Assembly: GCA_945870465.1 (NCBI GenBank)
Contig: CAMBSS010000045.1
Location: forward strand, 1 to 25,774
Direction: 5' to 3'
Length of the DNA: 25,774 nucleotides
From: Bordetella parapertussis
GTDB taxonomy: Bacteria; Pseudomonadota; Gammaproteobacteria; Burkholderiales; SG8-41
Position 1 is the first letter of the stretch. The number at the start of each line of letters is the position of its first letter. The notes under the pieces are model-generated. The model searched no databases. It saw only the letters and a list, made by a program, of their open reading frames with translations, and was not told the origin of the DNA. Shown here piece after piece: positions 24,912-25,774 of this stretch. A program made the position numbers and the translations under genes.

Positions 24912-25774
24912 ATGAGCGCTGCCACAAACATGCACGCGGTCATCGATGTACATTCCCACATGTTGTGCCCGGAGTGGCTGGACCTGCTGAAAGCCCGCGG
25001 CGCGCCGCGTGTCACCGTCAAGCGCATCCCATCCGGCGAATGGATACACGTCGACGGCGTGCCTTTCATGCTGCCTGTGCCTGCGATGTTTGATTACGAG
25101 CACCGCTTCAAGGCGATGGACGGCGCGGGCGTGGACATGGCGGTGCTCTCTCTCACCGGCCCCAACGTCTACTGGGGCGACGAAGCCGCGAGCACGCGCG
25201 CCGCCGAACTCATCAACGACAGCTTCGCCGCGGCCCAGCGCGATTTTCCCAAACGCATACGCTGGATGGCGTCGCTGCCTTTCGAATATCCCAAGCGCGC
25301 GCTCGAAGAACTGGCGCGTGCCGCAGATCGCGGCGCCGTCGGTGTCGTCGTGCTGAGCAACGTTGCCGGCCGCATGCTCACCGACGAGCTCTTCGCGCCG
25401 GTGTGGCGCGAGATCGACCGCCGCGCCCTGCCCGTGTTCCTGCACCCCACCGTGCCTTGCGGCTGCAGCGGCATGGAGGTCTACCAATTGACGGCATCCG
25501 TCGGCTTCACTTTCGATTCCACACTCGCGGTCGCACGCCTGATCCACAGCGGGTTCTTCGATCGCCATGCGAATCTGAAATTCATCGTCGCCCACGGCGG
25601 CGGCACGCTGCCTTTTTTGGCACCGCGGCTCGACCGCTGCTTCGACGCCTACCAGGACTGCCGCACCGACATCAGCGCCCATCCCAGCACTTATCTCAAG
25701 CGCCTGTACGCGGACTCGGTGGTGTACTCGAGCGGCACCCTGCGCGACGCCATCGACACCTTCGGCGACGACCA
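24912..25774 (+). CDS. Amidohydrolase family 2 protein, 3' end outside window
   Basis: First 287 residues of a TIM-barrel amidohydrolase of the ACMSD / gamma-resorcylate decarboxylase branch, metal-dependent enzymes that decarboxylate or hydrolyse aromatic and related acids. Metal-site residues visible: His14 and His16 in 'VIDVHSHM', His178 in 'PVFLHPT' and His228 in 'FIVAHGGGTLPFLAPRLDR'. The late catalytic Asp should lie just beyond the window. 'DGAGVDMAVLSLTGPNVYWG' is a typical early block. ATG at 24912, 5 nt after Bug gene 3, with a weak ribosome site. Bug receptor plus amidohydrolase is a recurrent pair in Burkholderiales catabolic loci. Substrate unknown. Confidence 0.92.
   Translation, partial: MSAATNMHAVIDVHSHMLCPEWLDLLKARGAPRVTVKRIPSGEWIHVDGVPFMLPVPAMFDYEHRFKAMDGAGVDMAVLSLTGPNVYWGDEAASTRAAELINDSFAAAQRDFPKRIRWMASLPFEYPKRALEELARAADRGAVGVVVLSNVAGRMLTDELFAPVWREIDRRALPVFLHPTVPCGCSGMEVYQLTASVGFTFDSTLAVARLIHSGFFDRHANLKFIVAHGGGTLPFLAPRLDRCFDAYQDCRTDISAHPSTYLKRLYADSVVYSSGTLRDAIDTFGDD

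Overview
The window is high-GC DNA with short intergenic gaps. The gene content (three intact and two broken Bug/TctC-type periplasmic binding proteins, a double-length UvrA, HslR, EttA and a DUF2889 protein) points to a betaproteobacterium, probably Burkholderiales-like. No rRNA, tRNA, CRISPR array, phage gene or transposase is visible.

Layout. 1-1127 (+): 3' part of a higB toxin, higA antitoxin, DUF2889 protein. 1128-2373: a patchwork of a palindromic repeat, a structured dispersed element, a copy of the last codons of ettA, a vapBC module (-) and a second palindromic repeat. 2374-4035 (-): ettA, divergent from an 87-aa unknown gene (+, 4192-4455). 4540-4659 (-): 5' fragment of a hemerythrin gene. 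4785-9486 (-): prkA, yeaH and spoVR, the conserved stress/stationary-phase kinase module, as a tight operon. 9862-15669 (+): a tandem double UvrA of 1935 aa. 15743-15907 (-): a 54-aa membrane protein. 16375-17355 (+): Bug protein 1. 17497-20882 (-): Bug protein 2, CMD-family protein, ankyrin protein, AmiD-like lipoprotein amidase and hslR, closely packed. 20951-23155 (-): alpha/beta hydrolase, 5' remnant of a Bug gene, MFS transporter. 23225-23793 (+): a 3' Bug remnant, then an Arc-type antitoxin with a toxin cut to 23 residues. 23944-25774 (+): Bug protein 3 and an amidohydrolase that runs off the window.

The most unusual feature is repeat DNA inside coding sequence. The uvrA reading frame contains GC-rich palindromic repeats and 7-bp tandem repeats of kinds also found between genes here. 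Two of them code extra residues in the same ABC-ATPase loop (between the LSGGE signature and Walker B) in both UvrA halves. A perfect 40-bp palindrome lies in the same gene next to another insert. Degenerate TTCATCC-type heptamers also form part of the Bug 2 signal peptide, the 3' end of the MFS gene and the leader directly before the Bug 3 start codon.

The right third shows recent rearrangement. A 36-bp inverted repeat (34/36) flanks the hydrolase, with a Bug 5' fragment on one side and a probable Bug 3' fragment on the other. The left part shows a second case: vapBC lies between two directly repeated copies (40/48) of the ettA 3' end. All identities were counted by eye; family assignments come from sequence motifs and memory of the families, without database searches.
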